Source: Isoetes taiwanensis
Taxonomy: Eukaryota > Streptophyta > Lycopodiopsida > Isoetales > Isoetaceae
Direction of reading: 5' to 3'
Assembly: GCA_021234155.1 (NCBI GenBank)
Contig: JAJEKV010000094.1
Coordinates: 3,888,535 to 3,952,534, forward strand
Length of the DNA: 64,000 nucleotides
Shown here piece after piece: positions 29,111 through 43,030 of this stretch (the stretch's first letter is position 1; each line of letters begins with the position of its first letter). The notes under the pieces were generated by a model. It saw nothing but the letters and a program-made list of their open reading frames with translations. It did no database searches and was not told the DNA's origin. Made by a program: the position numbers and the translations under genes.

Positions 29111-32100
29111 AATTATGAAAGAAAGTAACAATTAAAAGTTGGCCAAGCATTTTTTTTTTCTAAAGATATATTGGCCCTTCAAGGGTTCCAAAACAATAAT
29201 ATAATAAACAACTATAAAATCCACAAATCCAATTGTTACAAAAATATGTTGTAACTGACACTGTTTTTGCCACTGTTCCTACTGTTTTATCCATAAAAGA
29301 AAGGGGGAAAATGAAATGATGTGCTTTCATCCAAGCTTGCCCTTTACAAATCCAAGGCAAGCTAGAATCCAGGGTCAAGAAATTTGCAGAAAAAAATTTA
29401 CATCATTCAGAATGGAGAAATAACCCTTCCAGATGGGGTCTACATCAAAAAGCATGGGGTGTGGGTTCTCACAGAAAAGAGCGGCTAGAAAATTGGAGCA
29501 ACAAGCTTCACTACAACACTCAACACTGTATTCTAAATGCCTGCACTCAATCCCGACCTCAATAACTGATTCCAATGAGCTCCCTGCTGCAACAACTGAT
29601 TCACGGAAAGCTAATCTGCTCACGGCTTTGTTCAATCATTGGTTGCCATGCATCATTGTGCGACATGATCCCGACCATGCGCATTTTCCACTGATCCGGG
29701 CCATGTTCTTAGCACCAACATACCTTCAAACCTGTCCAGGACTTCAAACCTGTAAGCACAAAAATTCAAGTTGCAGGGCTCTATTAGACAACTGTAATTT
29801 CTTTTCCATGGATCCAAGCCATGTTCCTGGTGCCAGCACACCTTCTTGAATACTTGGAGCAAATCCAGTTTTAGGACAAACACAGTGTCTGTTCCACTGC
29901 AGAGCACATAAAAAAATAGCAGAAAATAGAGCTTTTGTGGCATCACATGCACGGTTTGGGTATGGTAGAAGAGGGTAGGGATGAATACACAAGAAAAGGC
30001 AGATCCGAGAAAACACCCAGAGACCAAAACTGAGATAACAAAGTTCGAATCAAAGGGCTATGTTGGGAAAAACATAGGCACCAAAGTTTGATCAAGGTTT
30101 GATCTTTGAAGAGAAGCAGAGAAGAAGACCCATCAGAAGATGATCACAAGACAGAGAAAGGCGAAGAATCATGATTTCAGCAGAAGAATGAGGCGCCAGC
30201 AAATCAGTTGTTCCGATCCCATCCATCAAGATGAGACCGCTAAACAATGCAACCAAAATACTGAGCATAATCTGCATGAAGCATGTGCCAGTTAATAACA
30301 ACATAGCAGTGCGGTAAACTTTAGAGACCATAGCACAGACTGATCAGCAAATAGACAAAAAAGAAAAGGGTTGAACGAGTTTCTAAATCAAGCTCCTCTT
30401 ACATGCGATCCAGCGCAGAACAAATCGGCATTTGTTCAGCATTATCTGTGCAAAAGGTCCATAAACCTTCTAGAATCTTCTACCTGGCCGGTTGTACCAA
30501 AGGCCCAAGACCTCGAAATACCATAATGCAAGCCGGATTCCGGAATTACAAAGCCTGAGAAGGCGCCACGACCTAAAAGCCATAGCCAAAATGCATCCCT
30601 GAACTCTGCCTTTGCCATGGCGCAACTCCTCCATCGCCTCATCTGTTCCAATCCCGCGCAAAACCGCCAAAAAAGCCCACCGCCCACCGCCAAAACGTTT
30701 AGTCCAATCAGTTAGGAAGACGGGGATCAAGATCTTAGCCCTTGGTTTCTTTTTTATCTGACGGCTATAATAGCAGACTTATCAATAGATAATGAATATA
30801 TATAGACAATAGGAAATGATATTTCAATGGTCAATAGTTTATTCAGATTCGCCAATCTACTTACTTAAAATGTTTTTGCCCATTCTCTTTCATGCCGGTG
30901 TGCCCTTTTCTGGGCGTGACTTTTGGAAGAAAAAAACTGATTTTCCGGCGTATTCTAATTCTCCGACCATATTTCCCCCTTTAGGTAATAACGAGTGTCT
31001 GCGTAATAATGATAATGTAACGCTTTTTCCGGCCGTTAACGCCTCTTTTTGGGTTTTCCGATAAAATCTTTCAAAATTGTTTTGGGGCAAGCGGTGATGG
31101 CGAAGGCGTTTCATACATTTTATATATCATTGAGGAGCTGCAGATTATGGTTTATTAGTAGGGTTTTCGGGAGGGCAATTTTAGTTGCATTTGCAAGCAT
31201 GGATGCATATTTTACAAGCAAAGGTCAGCAAGCAGAGGAAGGCAGAGTTCATAATGGGAGCGACGGAACTGGAGATGGTGTGGATAAGGCTCTCAATACA
31301 TTTTGCAAGTCCGATGCTAAAACTTGGCTGGGAGGTCTGCAATATTGCTCTTTTCTGCCTCCCTTCAATCTTCTTCTGCTGCTCTCTCTCTCTTTGTACT
31401 TGGGTCCCATAGGCCAGTTGGTCTCCGTGGACGATAAAATCATATTCTATTCTATTCTATTCTTATTATCTTCTCTTCATTGTAGGTGCATAGACGGGAG
31501 CAATGGCAGTTATATAGCCGGAGGAAGCACCGATGAATACAGGGAGCAAAGCTCTGTTGAACCTTTTATATCAATCTCTTCCAGGGATGCTCCTCTAATA
31601 TTTCAATACCAAGACCATAGCGACAACTCAAGATTTCGTGTTTTTCCTACTCATCGTGCTTCTTATTGGATTGACCGTTTCTGATTTGGAACCTTACTGT
31701 GTTGTGCCTCTTTTAGACTGAGTTCGTTATTTATTCCTGCGAATGTCTATATCCATTTCTTAAGTCTCATTTAATCCTCTGTTTTCTTTATTTTCTGCAT
31801 CGCCCATTCGAAAACAGAGGATTTATGGACGGCGAAGCTTGACAAGTATGAATGGTTTTTTAATACTGGAGCCTGGAGCAAGTATACTAGTACTGGAGCA
31901 AGTATACTGATGTATATTGCCAGCTAGCCCTTTGCTGATGCAACATCTTGAAGAGGAAGAAATTAGAGGATGCATGACGATCTGCTTATGAGGTTCAACA
32001 TCTTATAAGTTCTTAAAGAAGATTTATGACTTAGAATTTGAATTGTTGTAAATTGATTCACTTTACTCACTTGAAGATGCTTTATTGGGTTGAAGGATCT

Positions 32101-32750
32101 TTTCCCCCTACTGTTGCACTGGGATAAATTCATTTACTTTAGGTGCATGCCCAACTCAGCTCCTTCCATTGCAAATGGTTAGCATAGGGTTCATTCCCTC
32201 TTCTATTTTATAAGATGCGTATGCACAGGGTTGTCATAAGAATTTGAGTTCTACACACAAATTTTGGATTTGCCATGGATCTTTCTTTCACATATAGCCT
32301 TTTGAGCATATAGCTCTAATATTTATGCTTTGCAATGTTATAGTGGCAACATTGGGCTTTGAAGTATAGGTACACTTGAAGTATTGTTCTCTTTCAATGT
32401 TTGATCCTCTACATTCCTTATAGCCAATGCATATTGCATCTGTGAGGACAAATTATCTTGAAGAAATCTGCCCCAAAAATACAGACATATTGAAATTATA
32501 GTAACCAACGCTTTTGAGGATGTGGAGCATCGCTAAATGCAGCTAATGTTTCTATTGTATTCTAGAATTTAGTTTGTCGATATTGGTTCCATGGGTTAGA
32601 CAATACGTCGTGGGTAAATAGCATGCATGGTGGGAACATTAGTAGTACAAACGCTAACATTCAACATTAATATCATTATGATTGTTTGGCATGAAGGCTC
32701 AATATGAGCATTGTTCAAGTGTTGGATTATGTTAATAAGTATTTCATGTC
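29111..32750. other. Stretch without a recognisable gene
   Basis: Several ORFs of 60-211 codons occur on both strands (for example 29433-29849 +, 30092-30331 -, 30442-30693 -, 31049-31684 +). None has a domain, signal or splice pattern that I can defend. A region at 31401-31463 holds a copy of the ATTCT-tailed repeat, listed separately. Confidence 0.45.
31401..31463 (+). repeat. ATTCT-tailed retroposon 3' end, copy A
   Basis: TGGGTCCCATAGGCCAGTTG is followed by a CTCCGTGGACGATAAAA block and a short (ATTCT)n run. Copies B (47082-47224) and C (52645-52713) share both the approximately 45-bp conserved part and the pentanucleotide tail. Confidence 0.72.
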
Positions 32751-32752
32751 CT

Positions 32753-32756
<4 letters not shown>

Positions 32757-32791
<35 letters not shown>

Positions 32792-34075
32792 TAAGAGTGT
32801 GTTTTTTGTTATTAATAATAGTAATAAAAATACAGAGAGTCCCCAATGGGGCAAATAGGAAGCATTAGGGCTATTATATGGGTTCTCTATGCATCATGAT
32901 GTGCGTACTAAGGGAAGTCCTATTCCACAACAGCATAATGGTAGAGAGACCCTATCTGGTCAGTTACTCAGATTGCTTTCTCCACTAAACTCAAACTGTT
33001 CCACCATTAGATCTATCATGAAAGTCTGGGTCCTCAGAGCTCATCCAATGGCACTTAAAGTAGTTATAGAATCCCTCAATCTTACCAATTCTGTCCAATC
33101 CCCTATTGTAACTCATCCCCATTTTCCTGTGGTGGGACAATGCCATTAAAGCAACTTCCTTATTAAAAAGACTCTTAAGTTTCTCAATAGAGATAGATTG
33201 CCCCCCCAAAGTGACATCGCATCGATGCCTCCATATAATCCAGAGAGCCACACTAACCGTGGGGCGCCAATACAATCTCGTTCGAGATCATAACAACATT
33301 CGGCCATCGGTTGATGCATATGGATCTCATAATAGGGCATACCCAAAACCGAACTCGGTAATTCTTGGACGAGGAAGAAGAGGTGTGAAAGAGATTCGCT
33401 AGCTTTGGCACCCCAGAGGACACTGTGTCCAAGACACAATTCCTCTATGGACCGGCTTCACTTTAGTGTTGAGACCTCCTTGGAGAGCCTCCCATCTAAA
33501 AAATTGTATTCTCCTAGAGCATACGGTTTTCCAGAGTTTGCTAAGAGGAGCTTAGCCGCTGAACCATTCATTTGGAGCCTAGCCTCGCTTTTAAGGGGGA
33601 GTCATCGAAAAGAGCCCGATATATACTTGCAACATTGTATGTCTCCTTGCACGCACAAGACCACTTTTCCTCGGGACCGGTAGACCACAGGAGAAGCTTA
33701 ACATTATCTAGGATCTTTCGTAGTATCTTTCTATCACCCTCCCCGCTCTTTGCACTTTGAGTCTAAATTCCATCCAAGATATCCATCTATCGTTTTCCCC
33801 AAAGATGCCGCAATTTTAAGATCCCATGGTCTCGCCATTTCTTAAAGATGCTGAGGATGAACTAATGCCAAGGGACGCCCATTCTCTTCCCATACATGAG
33901 TGTTCGAATATACCGACTTTCCAAAACCTCTCGAGGTATAGTCATGGGGAACATCTTGTTTGCACCTCCCTCCAAGCATGAAGAAGACGCCTCATGACCC
34001 AAACCACACATCCAAGCGAATTCTCTTAAGTTGGATTTTCTTAAGACATTACAGTTTCTTTGATGTGGCCTTGCA
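32757..34075 (-). pseudogene. LINE 3' end with zf-RVT-type region and poly(A)
   Basis: A 30-base T run (32757-32786) is a poly(A) tail for a minus-strand element. Upstream on that strand, in broken frames, are blocks typical of the C-terminus of plant L1-like ORF2. These are LGKTIDGYLGWNLDSKCKE (about 33740-33800), RLQMNGSAAKLLLANSGKPY (about 33510-33590), KASESLSHLFFLVQELPSS (about 33350-33410) and RPTVSVALWIIWRHRCDVTL (about 33195-33268). The RT core itself is not present in the window, so this is a 5'-truncated copy, as usual for LINEs. Confidence 0.82.
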
Positions 34076-34079
34076 AATT

Positions 34080-36385
34080 CATGTTTCCACTTGAGCAGGC
34101 AGATTCAATTAAGTAAATTCACTTGAATCTTTTTGTATGATTATTTCTGCTTGAATCTTTTCTACGATTCTTTCTCCTTTTTTCGCTCATGGATTACCAT
34201 GTAGTAAAAAATTACATACATGTCTTTACGCATTATAACTGTGCATACAAGATAGAAGTGAAGACGCAAATGAGCCCTTCTAAATATGACTGACCCATAT
34301 GCGAAACAAATACAAGGAATCATTATTGTAGCAACACTAATAAGCATCTTTTAGAAAATCCTAGATCCATAAAAGTGGGCGAGATCATAAAATTCCTTGA
34401 AGTACGCCTAACTATGGGATCATTTTGAGGAACACAAGCTCGCCATAAATATCTTGGTAATCAGATGTGGAAGAGCAAATGTCATTTGCTGAGACTGGAC
34501 GCAATATTGCTTCCCAAAGAGATTTGATGGCAGGAGACATTCTCTGAGGTTCTAACAAACAAAGTAACGTGCACGTTGAGATTCAAAGGACAATCCTTAT
34601 GCCACTAGAGGATGTGTTAGATGAAATTAACCAGAACAGTGTGGTTGCCTAGAATACGTATGGCATATTCAAGTGCGGGTCGAGTTGCTAATGAGAATGA
34701 CACAGGAATTTTTCCTACAGAATATAACTCCAAGTGGGATGCCTCCAATTGAAGGTTGATATGACTATGAAATACACTTAAGTTAAAAGGCAAGTAAGAA
34801 CACACAAACTTCTACAATAGCACGACATACATTTAGAAACTCTATATACAAAGGACTCCTCTAAGTGTGAGTCTAATACTTAAAAATATCTATTTCCAAT
34901 TTCTCTCTTATTGGTTCCTTCTACTTTCTTTCGTTTTGTCTTACTTGCTTCTTCATCCATGTAGCTGGCGTGCATTTTGGTCACCATGTTGCCAAATGCC
35001 TAAAGGGTGATAAGAGTTATCATGTCTCCAATATTACTTTCGTCGTATGCCTCTTGGGTCATGGTATTATTGGGAACGAAAACACCACGCTCATCGAACT
35101 AAAGTACGCCAATAAACCAAGACAAAATTTTGTTTTTTAGATTTTTATACCTGTTTTTGTTGATGTAATTAACTACTTCTAAGAGTGACATTTGGAGCAC
35201 AAGTTTTAGATCTATCTTTCCAAATTTTTGTCTTTAGAGGTAGATTTAACCCCCTCCCCCCCCCTTCCCCCAACCCCCCAAACATTTCTCTATTGAAATC
35301 TATAAACACAAAGTTATTACATTGATGATACTAGACAATTTCAATACTAAAAATAACTCCTTTTTCCGGCCGTCTGTAGACATCGAAATCGAAAAAAACG
35401 AAATTTTATGATCAGAAAATCAAAATTCGGCGAAAAAAATAAATTCCTAATGCAATTTTTTCCAATTTCCAATTTCCTCTAAATTCAATTCTTACACACC
35501 CATTTACGTTTCCCTCTGCGCAATTATCATGATTCCATTTAGGTGCCGACTCATTCATTGAGGCAGGAAAGGCGAAATTTGATGCGCGGAGCATTCCTAG
35601 ACGTAGAGATGCCTCCTCCAATAAATATGATCTATATAATAAGAATGAACATAGTTACAAGTTTTAGAAAACCCTAAAACCTTAAAGACGGTAATTGTTT
35701 GTCTTAAAGTTTATCCAAAATCACAATGCTGCAATAATCTAGAAAGTGATAACATCACAATGCAATCAATCTTTAAATGTAACAGTAGAATGATTGATCT
35801 TGCCCGTTCTCCAACCCTCTTTGGAGATGCTCCGACTTAATTGCACTTCACGCATGCCATTGCAAAGAGCTTATATAAATCTGGACCCCTCACCTTAGAT
35901 TTGAGTAGATTGGAAAATGCTTTCTTGTGTTTCTTACTTCGGTTCCTTGCTCATTTTAAGAAGATCTACAACATTAACATCATCAATCTTCGCTTACGGA
36001 GCTTAATCATGCATATTGTCTTGTGTTTGAGGGGTGGCATCTTTTCCAATCTGCTCATCGCTTTTTGAGTGTATAGTCCGCAACATGCAAATCACATGAA
36101 ATATGGTCAAAAAATATTTGCAAAAGATCTCCATAATCTCGATATCACAACTATTCTATAGAGATGCACAGATTAAACCTTTTAGAATAAGTTCTATCTT
36201 CGACGTTGGGATCCTAAAACTTCGAATCCACAAGAAATATTCACAAGTTAATGTACTACTCAAGGTTTCTATAACCTCAACATAGCAATCGTGCGAACTT
36301 GTAGGACTTGACATTACAAATCTTGAGATCATTTCCACCCTAGAAATTGGGACTGTAATTAATATCTCAAATTATGTTTGTTAAG
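34080..36385. other. Non-coding stretch
   Basis: AT-rich, with only short unconvincing ORFs. A C-rich homopolymer run lies at about 35252-35278. I see no transposon termini or RNA gene. Confidence 0.5.
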
Positions 36386-36389
36386 TTTA

Positions 36390-37135
36390 GATAAAACCAC
36401 TATAAAATACCATCAACTATAAAGAAAAAACCATGAAAGATTTGACTATATAGACTATGTTAACTTCCATCTTGCAAAGATTGACCAGCAAAACCATGTT
36501 AAAAACCACAAGTAATTTAAAGTCATAATAATTTAGGAAAGTAGATATAAAACCATGCAATGATTTAAATGTTCTGTGACAAAAACCACTAGCATTCTTT
36601 TGTGAATAAGAAATTGCAAAAGTCAATCAACAAATTAAAAAACTAGTAACAATTTGGCAAGTCATTTAGCTTAGAAATTACTATGGAAAACCTCACATGA
36701 AAAATGCTATGTCTAGAACCATTAAAGTATTTATAGAAAAAAAACACTAACATTTTGGCATATCGTGTTTTCTTGCAAAACTAGGATGAAAAACGACAAA
36801 CAAAAACATGTTATTAAACTATATAAAAAACCTTGAAGTATTACCAGTTAAATCCGCTCTCAAAACCATCTACACATATTAAAAAACCAATAAACATCCA
36901 TTTCTTACTCTCAATGTTGCAAACTGCATGATTAACCATCATGACATGTCAAATCAGTACCAAAAACCTTGATAAAAACCTTTATCACTTTCAAATAACC
37001 ATATTAGAGTATGAATTAGTATATAAAACCACATTCACATTTTAAAAACCACTTCAATATGTGGATTTTATTGAGAAAAAGTATTTTTGCTCAGAAAACC
37101 ACTATCATAGTGGTTTTGTAGTGGTTATTTATAAT
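36390..37135. repeat. AAAACCA-rich block ending in a perfect hairpin
   Basis: At least a dozen AAACCA or AAAACCAC motifs occur, mostly on the plus strand, spaced irregularly over about 745 bp. The right end has a perfect hairpin AAAACCACTA-TCA-TAGTGGTTTT (37095-37117). Dense short subterminal motifs plus a palindrome suggest a decayed non-autonomous DNA transposon, but no terminal repeats or target duplication were found. Confidence 0.45.
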
Positions 37136-37139
37136 GGTT

Positions 37140-39600
37140 AAATTTTTGGGCGCCTTGTGCATGGTGTCAAGCCAAATCATCTCATCAGCACCAGTGTGCT
37201 GCAAAATTTGCATATTATGTGTTTGAGAAAGTTCTTGTGAAATCATCTTATGGAATAGTTATTGATATAATAAGAATGGGAATAGCAACATAAATGTCTT
37301 TTTAGTGCAAATCAGGACTCGCCTTTGCTAGCTGTATACATGTCACACTATACGTTTGAGACTCAACACTACATTTATGGCCACACAAAGTACATTCATG
37401 GTTCTACCTTGAAAACAGCTAAATGTATTTGTTGGAAATTATTTTTATGTACGTTTTAAGTGTCCCTAAAGTCATTGATTTAATGTCTTCACAAAAGCCT
37501 TTTTGCTTTCAACAATCAAAGAATGTATTCCCTGTTTTGCCACTGTAGAGCTGAAGTAGAGGGCTAATTTTTTGCTTTGCCAACTTGGTAGTATAGGTGT
37601 TGGCTCTTGCTATGACAATATGCTTGGAATTGACAGATATTTGATAGATATTTATAGATCTACTGCCATTTTCCTTCCAGATAATCTATTTCAATTATCG
37701 GTGTTTGTTTTGGTGTGATGCTTTTGAGCTTTTGGGTGTCCCTTGCAGATACATGCATTTACTAGGAACAACAGGAAAAGGGCAAAGATACACCTAGGAT
37801 TTGGCCAGGCTGTATAGCTCTCTTGCATCTCTTAATTGTGTTGTTTTGCAGCAAAATTTTCATTATGATGGTATGACAAGTTTAAATTCGTTTGCGGCGG
37901 CGTTGCCGCCACTATAGCTCTACAGGTTTTTTGAGATAATAGTATGGGTGACATAGACATTAGATGAAACTTGGAAGTAAGATGAAACTTGGAAGTAAAA
38001 TGTTATTGTACACACCAAAAAAAAAATTGAGGGGGGGGGAGTACATTCTCACATTATATCTTTTTTTCTGCCAGACGAAGTGATCTCAAACCACAGTCTA
38101 AATTCCATTGTTACTTGATAATGGCTCTAGTTGTTTCTAAATAAAACTTCCAATCCAAATTAATGATTTTATTTTATCCTTTCACCTATGCCCTTGGGCA
38201 GAAAATGGCCGCTACTGAATCCTAATTCTGCAGCAAATCTTTCACAATCTTGGTACGCATTCTTCCTCTTAACATTATTAACAACAAAATCTTCACAAAA
38301 GTTGCAGGTGAAATGTTCCAACATTGCACAAACCTTCAAACTAATAACTTAGTTAGTGAATCTCATGAGAATTTGCATAGAACCCAAGAAAATCTTGGAA
38401 GAATTTTGGAGATGACTTCTAGGGCATGACTCGACTGAATGGAGCCAAACACTTGGTTTTCTAGCTCGCCGTAAGGTTTTCTTTTAACACGTATTGTCTT
38501 TCAGATTTGGGCCTCTTTTGCACCAGTCTGGCCCAAAGAAATACCGTCGCGATAAATTTATTGTAATATAAATGTTGAATCGATGGTTAAAGAACCTATG
38601 ACGAAACACTTAACTTAAAATCAAACTTAACCAGATCTTAAGGCAATGAAAATCAAATACTTAACTACACCACCATTGGCTGGTTTCCAACGACTGAAAA
38701 ATCAATCTTTTAAATTCTCTGTCCCCTTTCTTGGATGATGATAATGCTCACAATACTTCGTCTTCTGCTAACTAAAAGCTCAGATTGAAGCAGTAATGTG
38801 AGCGGTTAGCAATTCAATGCCAACAAACCATTCATCACAGTGGTCCCGGAAAAACTTAAATCGAACTTAAATCTACCGAATGAAGAAAGGCCATCAAGGA
38901 TTCATGCCGGAGTAGCATATTCTAACCAATAGCAGGGCTGCAGAAAAGGCCCAAAACAAACAGAAACAGGTAAAAAGAATGTGCCGATTCAAGGAGTATT
39001 TTTGAAATTGTGCAAGCCGTAAAACAGAGTAAAAAACCCAAAACTGGCAACTATCGCCTTCTTCATCACTGCTGGACACCTAACACGCTGAACCCATGTC
39101 AGACATTCATCAAGCCCTCTTGCTATAGCCACATAAATCTTCTCGTGGCCAGATGTCAAGGTTAATTCTTCAATGCAGCAGGTCCAGGTTTTGTAAAGAG
39201 GCACATGTTTTTTTTTTTCCTTTTTTTTAAGCTTCTCTGCAGTACCTCGTGAGTCCCAGAAACTGCATGAAGTTCGCGGCTCTCTTTTTGCCGTTGAGGA
39301 CTGTAGCCTCCTTCTTCTTGAATCTTTATCACAAGAAATGCAGAACGCAATGCTAGTGGATCTTTACCTGGCCATATTACTACATTCTACATTTGAAATT
39401 GCCAGTTCTTTTGTTGGCTTTCATCGGGTAGGTCTTCATATTTTTCTTAATTGACATTTATATCGGTGGATAGTTCTTTGATCTTCCCTGGTTTAACTCA
39501 TACATTTACTTCTACTGCTACTACTATTCTTCAACCCGGTTCTTTTGGGCCATGATTCTCAAAACCTTTGGCCATCTCTGATGTCCTGCAAATAATAACT
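37140..39600. other. Intergenic region upstream of 4CL
   Basis: No gene is supported. Three 60-70 codon minus-strand ORFs (38894-39350) have no recognised domain. A GCGGCGGC-GTT-GCCGCC hairpin lies near 37898-37913, and G runs occur near 38031-38039. Confidence 0.5.
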
Positions 39601-39620
39601 TGGTTGGCTCCATTTTTTCT

Positions 39621-39630
39621 ACTTATAAAG
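39621..39630 (+). promoter_or_regulatory. Candidate TATA box for 4CL
   Basis: ACTTATAAAG lies about 40 bp before the 4CL start codon. This would give a very short leader, so the true transcription start may be different. No convincing AC element of the phenylpropanoid type was seen nearby. Confidence 0.35.
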
Positions 39631-39667
39631 TTCCACAAGGTGTAGCACCTAGCCTGCACTGCAAAAT

Positions 39668-42316
39668 ATGGTTACTCCAATTGTGGAAGCCGTTCTTTCC
39701 TCCTTTGTGGTCAATCTGCCTGCAGAAGCTGAAACAAGGGAGTACATCTATCGATCCAAGCTTCCAGATATTCAGATTCCAAAAGATGTCCCTCTCACAA
39801 ACTATGTACTAGAAAGGGCATTGCAATACTGGGATAGGACCTGCATGATTGATGGAAGATCTGGCAGGCAGTATACATACGGAGAAGTCGAAATGATTTC
39901 GAGGCGTGTGTCTGCTGGTTTGGTAAAATTGGGAATTCAGAAGGGAGATGTTGTAATGTTGCTTCTTCATAACTGTCCAGAATTTGTATTGGCATTCCTT
40001 GGCATTGCTGTTAGGGGAGCAATTGCTACTACTGCAAATCCATTCTATACGCCTCGCGAAGTGGCCAAACAAGTTCATGACTCCAAAGTAAAACTTGTCA
40101 TTACACAATCTGCATATGTGCAGAAGCTTTCAGAGGTTGATAGCACAAAGCTTATTCAAGTTCTGACAATTGATGATCCCCCTCAAGGATGCCAGCATAT
40201 ATCTGTCTTGCTTGAATCTGATGAAAACGAATGCCCTATTGTCGACATTGATCCCGATGATGTTGTTGCTTTGCCTTATTCATCTGGAACAACAGGGCTC
40301 CCCAAAGGTGTCATGCTTACTCACAAAAGTTTGATTACTAATGTTTCTCAGCAGGTTGATGGTAAAAATCCTAACCTTTATTGGGATACCAGAGATGTGG
40401 TGCTTTGCGTGCTGCCATTATTCCACATATACTCTCTCAATTCAGTTTTCCTCTGTTCTCTTAGGGTGGGTGCCACTTTATTGATTATGCCAAAGTTCGA
40501 AGTTGTAGAAATGTTGGAACTCATTCAAAAATACAAAGTCACTATTGCACCGTTTGTGCCTCCCATTGTACTTGCAATTGCAAAAAATCCTGTTGTCCTC
40601 GACTATAATTTGTCAAGCATTAGAATGGTACTCTCAGGAGCAGCTTCTTTAGGCAAAGATCTGGAGGACGCATTTCGGGAAAGGCTTCCTCGTGCAATTC
40701 TTGGCCAGGTAAGGTTCTAGATTTGCAAGCCTATACTTTCAACCTTTTAGTGCATGATTCTGTGTTGCAGTTAAAACAAAGGCTACAGTTATATTGACAA
40801 ATCTCCCTCTACTTTGGCTTTTGTCTTGCTATAGGTAGTGAATATTTAATCTGGTTGTTTATTGAAAATAACTGTAAGCACTGGAAGCATAATCACTTTT
40901 CAATTTGCTCATGATAGTTGAAACAGCTTTATAATGTAAACTTGAATGGGAAACAGATTCCAGGCTTGAAGTTTTTAGTGTACTGAGGCATGAGAATTAG
41001 GAAATATCTACTTGTTGATAAAATGCATCTCTTTTATTGTTGTAGTTGATCCAAGTATTTCATCTTCTAAAAAGAGTTATATCCTTTATACAAGCCATTT
41101 TTTAGAGATGCCATCTGCCCTTTGGCAGACAATACACTAGTTAAGAATCTGAGAAATAGATAGAATAGCATAAGTTTCAGTCTTTTACAGCTCTTCCCAT
41201 GTGATTCAAACTTCACCGTTCACAGTATGTTTACTTCTTGCAAATTCTGGATGCTCCAATGTAATCTCATTTTATGTATCAATTTATTATGTATCAATTG
41301 TTTGTTACCTTAGCAGCCATAGCTAGAGTGGAAAGTTTACCTCCTCATTTACTGAGATTTTATCTTACAGGGATATGGAATGACAGAAGCAGGGCCTGTG
41401 CTTGCAATGAATCTAGCATTTGCAAAACACCCTTTCCCAGTGAAAGCAGGATCTTGTGGAACAATTATTCGGAATGCTGAAGCAAAGATCGTAGATCTTG
41501 AAACAGGAGCATCACTTCCTTATAACCAACCTGGAGAGATATGCATCAGAGGACCCCAGATCATGAAAGGTGCTAATGTTTGTTCTGAATAATCTATAAA
41601 ACAAAGTTCACTTGGAAAGTGCACCATGCAGGTTACTTAAATGATCCTGAAGCTACTTCCTCTACAATTGATAAAGAGGGTTGGCTTCATACGGGTGATG
41701 TGGGATATATCGATGAAGATGAGGAGATTTTTATCGTAGATCGGGTGAAAGAAATAATCAAGTTCAAAGGCTTTCAGGTGGCTTGATCAGACATTTTAGT
41801 CTCTGGTTAGGCTTTTCCCTCAGACTTTACATGATTTTTGAACGTGCATGGACAGGTGCCCCCTGCTGAATTGGAAGCTATCCTTGTCTCACATCCTTCA
41901 ATAGCTGATGCAGCTGTAGTTCCGTATGTCACTTCTCCTACCATCATTTTCCTGCATTTGAAATACATTATACTATTTGCATAACAGTTTTGACTTTCAT
42001 ATCAATGTAGCAAGAAGGATGAAACAGCAGGTGAATTGCCAGTTGCATTTGTTGTGAGGGCGGATGGTCACGCCATAACAGAAAATGAAGTTAAGAAATT
42101 TGTAGCAGAGCAGGTACGTTGCAGATGTATCCAAACCATCATGTGTCCTATGGAGCTGCTCCATGCTAACCAAACGTGATTAACAAATTGCAGGTGGTAT
42201 TTTATAAAAAGCTGTACAGTGTCTTTTTTGTCGATTCAATACCGAAATCACCAGCTGGCAAAATCCTGCGTAAATTTTTGAGGAGCAAATTAGATGACAT
42301 TCATTCAAGTGGATGA
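39668..42316 (+). CDS. 4CL: 4-coumarate:CoA ligase, six exons
   Basis: Joins exons 39668-40708, 41371-41569, 41632-41777, 41856-41923, 42011-42113 and 42194-42316; all five introns are GT-AG and keep the frame, giving 559 residues, a normal 4CL length. The enzyme makes CoA thioesters of 4-coumaric and related acids through an acyl-AMP intermediate in the cytosol, feeding lignin and flavonoid synthesis. Box [11 protein letters not shown] is at residues 205-214 with its usual PY before it, and box II GEICIRG at 402-408. GYGMTEAGP follows exon 2's start; [20 protein letters not shown] and the C-terminal [10 protein letters not shown] (Lys542) complete the adenylate-forming fold. The N-terminus (first 25 residues) is longer than in some homologues, but IYRSKLPDI matches the conserved start region. 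A likely polyadenylation signal AATAAA is at 42513-42518. No peroxisomal SKL end is present. It looks functional. Confidence 0.95.
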
Positions 42317-42319
42317 GTT

Positions 42320-43030
42320 TTGAATAGAGCAAAAACTGACTGATCATTTACTGGCACATTATATAGAGAATTAGTGTACATACAGCTAGCTAGCCTTCAA
42401 GTATTTGTACCACCATAAGCTACTTGATTCTTAAAGTTAGAGGCTGCTTGGAGCAGAACAGAACAATATAGAACAAAAGGATACCACAGTTGTAGCATCA
42501 GTATCATTCTTCAATAAAACTTCCTAAGTTACTGGTTATATGTCGTGGCTATCTAATTTCCTTCAGCTATGTAAACAGTAGAAAGATGGAATTTTGCAAC
42601 TAAAAAGGAAACGGAGACACGGTTGATACTTGACAATTCCATTCTGCAGCAAGCAAGGCGCCTTCTGTATTGACCTGCAATCCCTACATTTTATTGGACC
42701 ATTGAATTATTTCATAGCAACCTATGTTGAAATTCTAGTGGAAGAAGAAGCAGCAGCATCACGTATCAGATGTAACTAATAATTGAACCCAAAAAGAAAA
42801 GTGGAAACACTTTGATTACGCAGCAAGCAAGGCACCTTTGAAATGAACATTTATTTAGATCGATATGCATTTGTACTGACTCATAACCCGTATAAACTGC
42901 TTATATGTGATAATACACGTATAAGGACGAAGAAATTGAAAGAATAATTGCGTATTTATGATGCTTGAAAAGAGTTCTGCCACACGTCAAGGTGATAGAA
43001 CACATCAACGGTAGGTAACTAGAGCTCCAA
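42320..43030. other. 4CL 3' flank, non-coding
   Basis: It holds the 4CL 3' untranslated region (AATAAA at 42513-42518). A phrase CAGCAAGCAAGGC occurs twice (near 42648 and 42822), set in partly similar surroundings. No gene is seen. Confidence 0.5.

Noticed and set aside
29433-29849. 138-codon plus-strand ORF with overlapping minus-strand ORFs
   Set aside because: It contains a degenerate internal nucleotide repeat (ATCC..GCCATGTTC near 29694 and 29812), has no recognised domain, and is open on both strands.
31049-31684. 211-codon plus-strand ORF, the longest unassigned frame
   Set aside because: It runs through the ATTCT-tailed repeat copy at 31401-31463, has low-complexity Leu/Ser stretches, and shows no domain or splice context.
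38894-39350. Divergent gene upstream of 4CL on the minus strand
   Set aside because: Three short ORFs in different frames with no domain and no convincing splice sites linking them.
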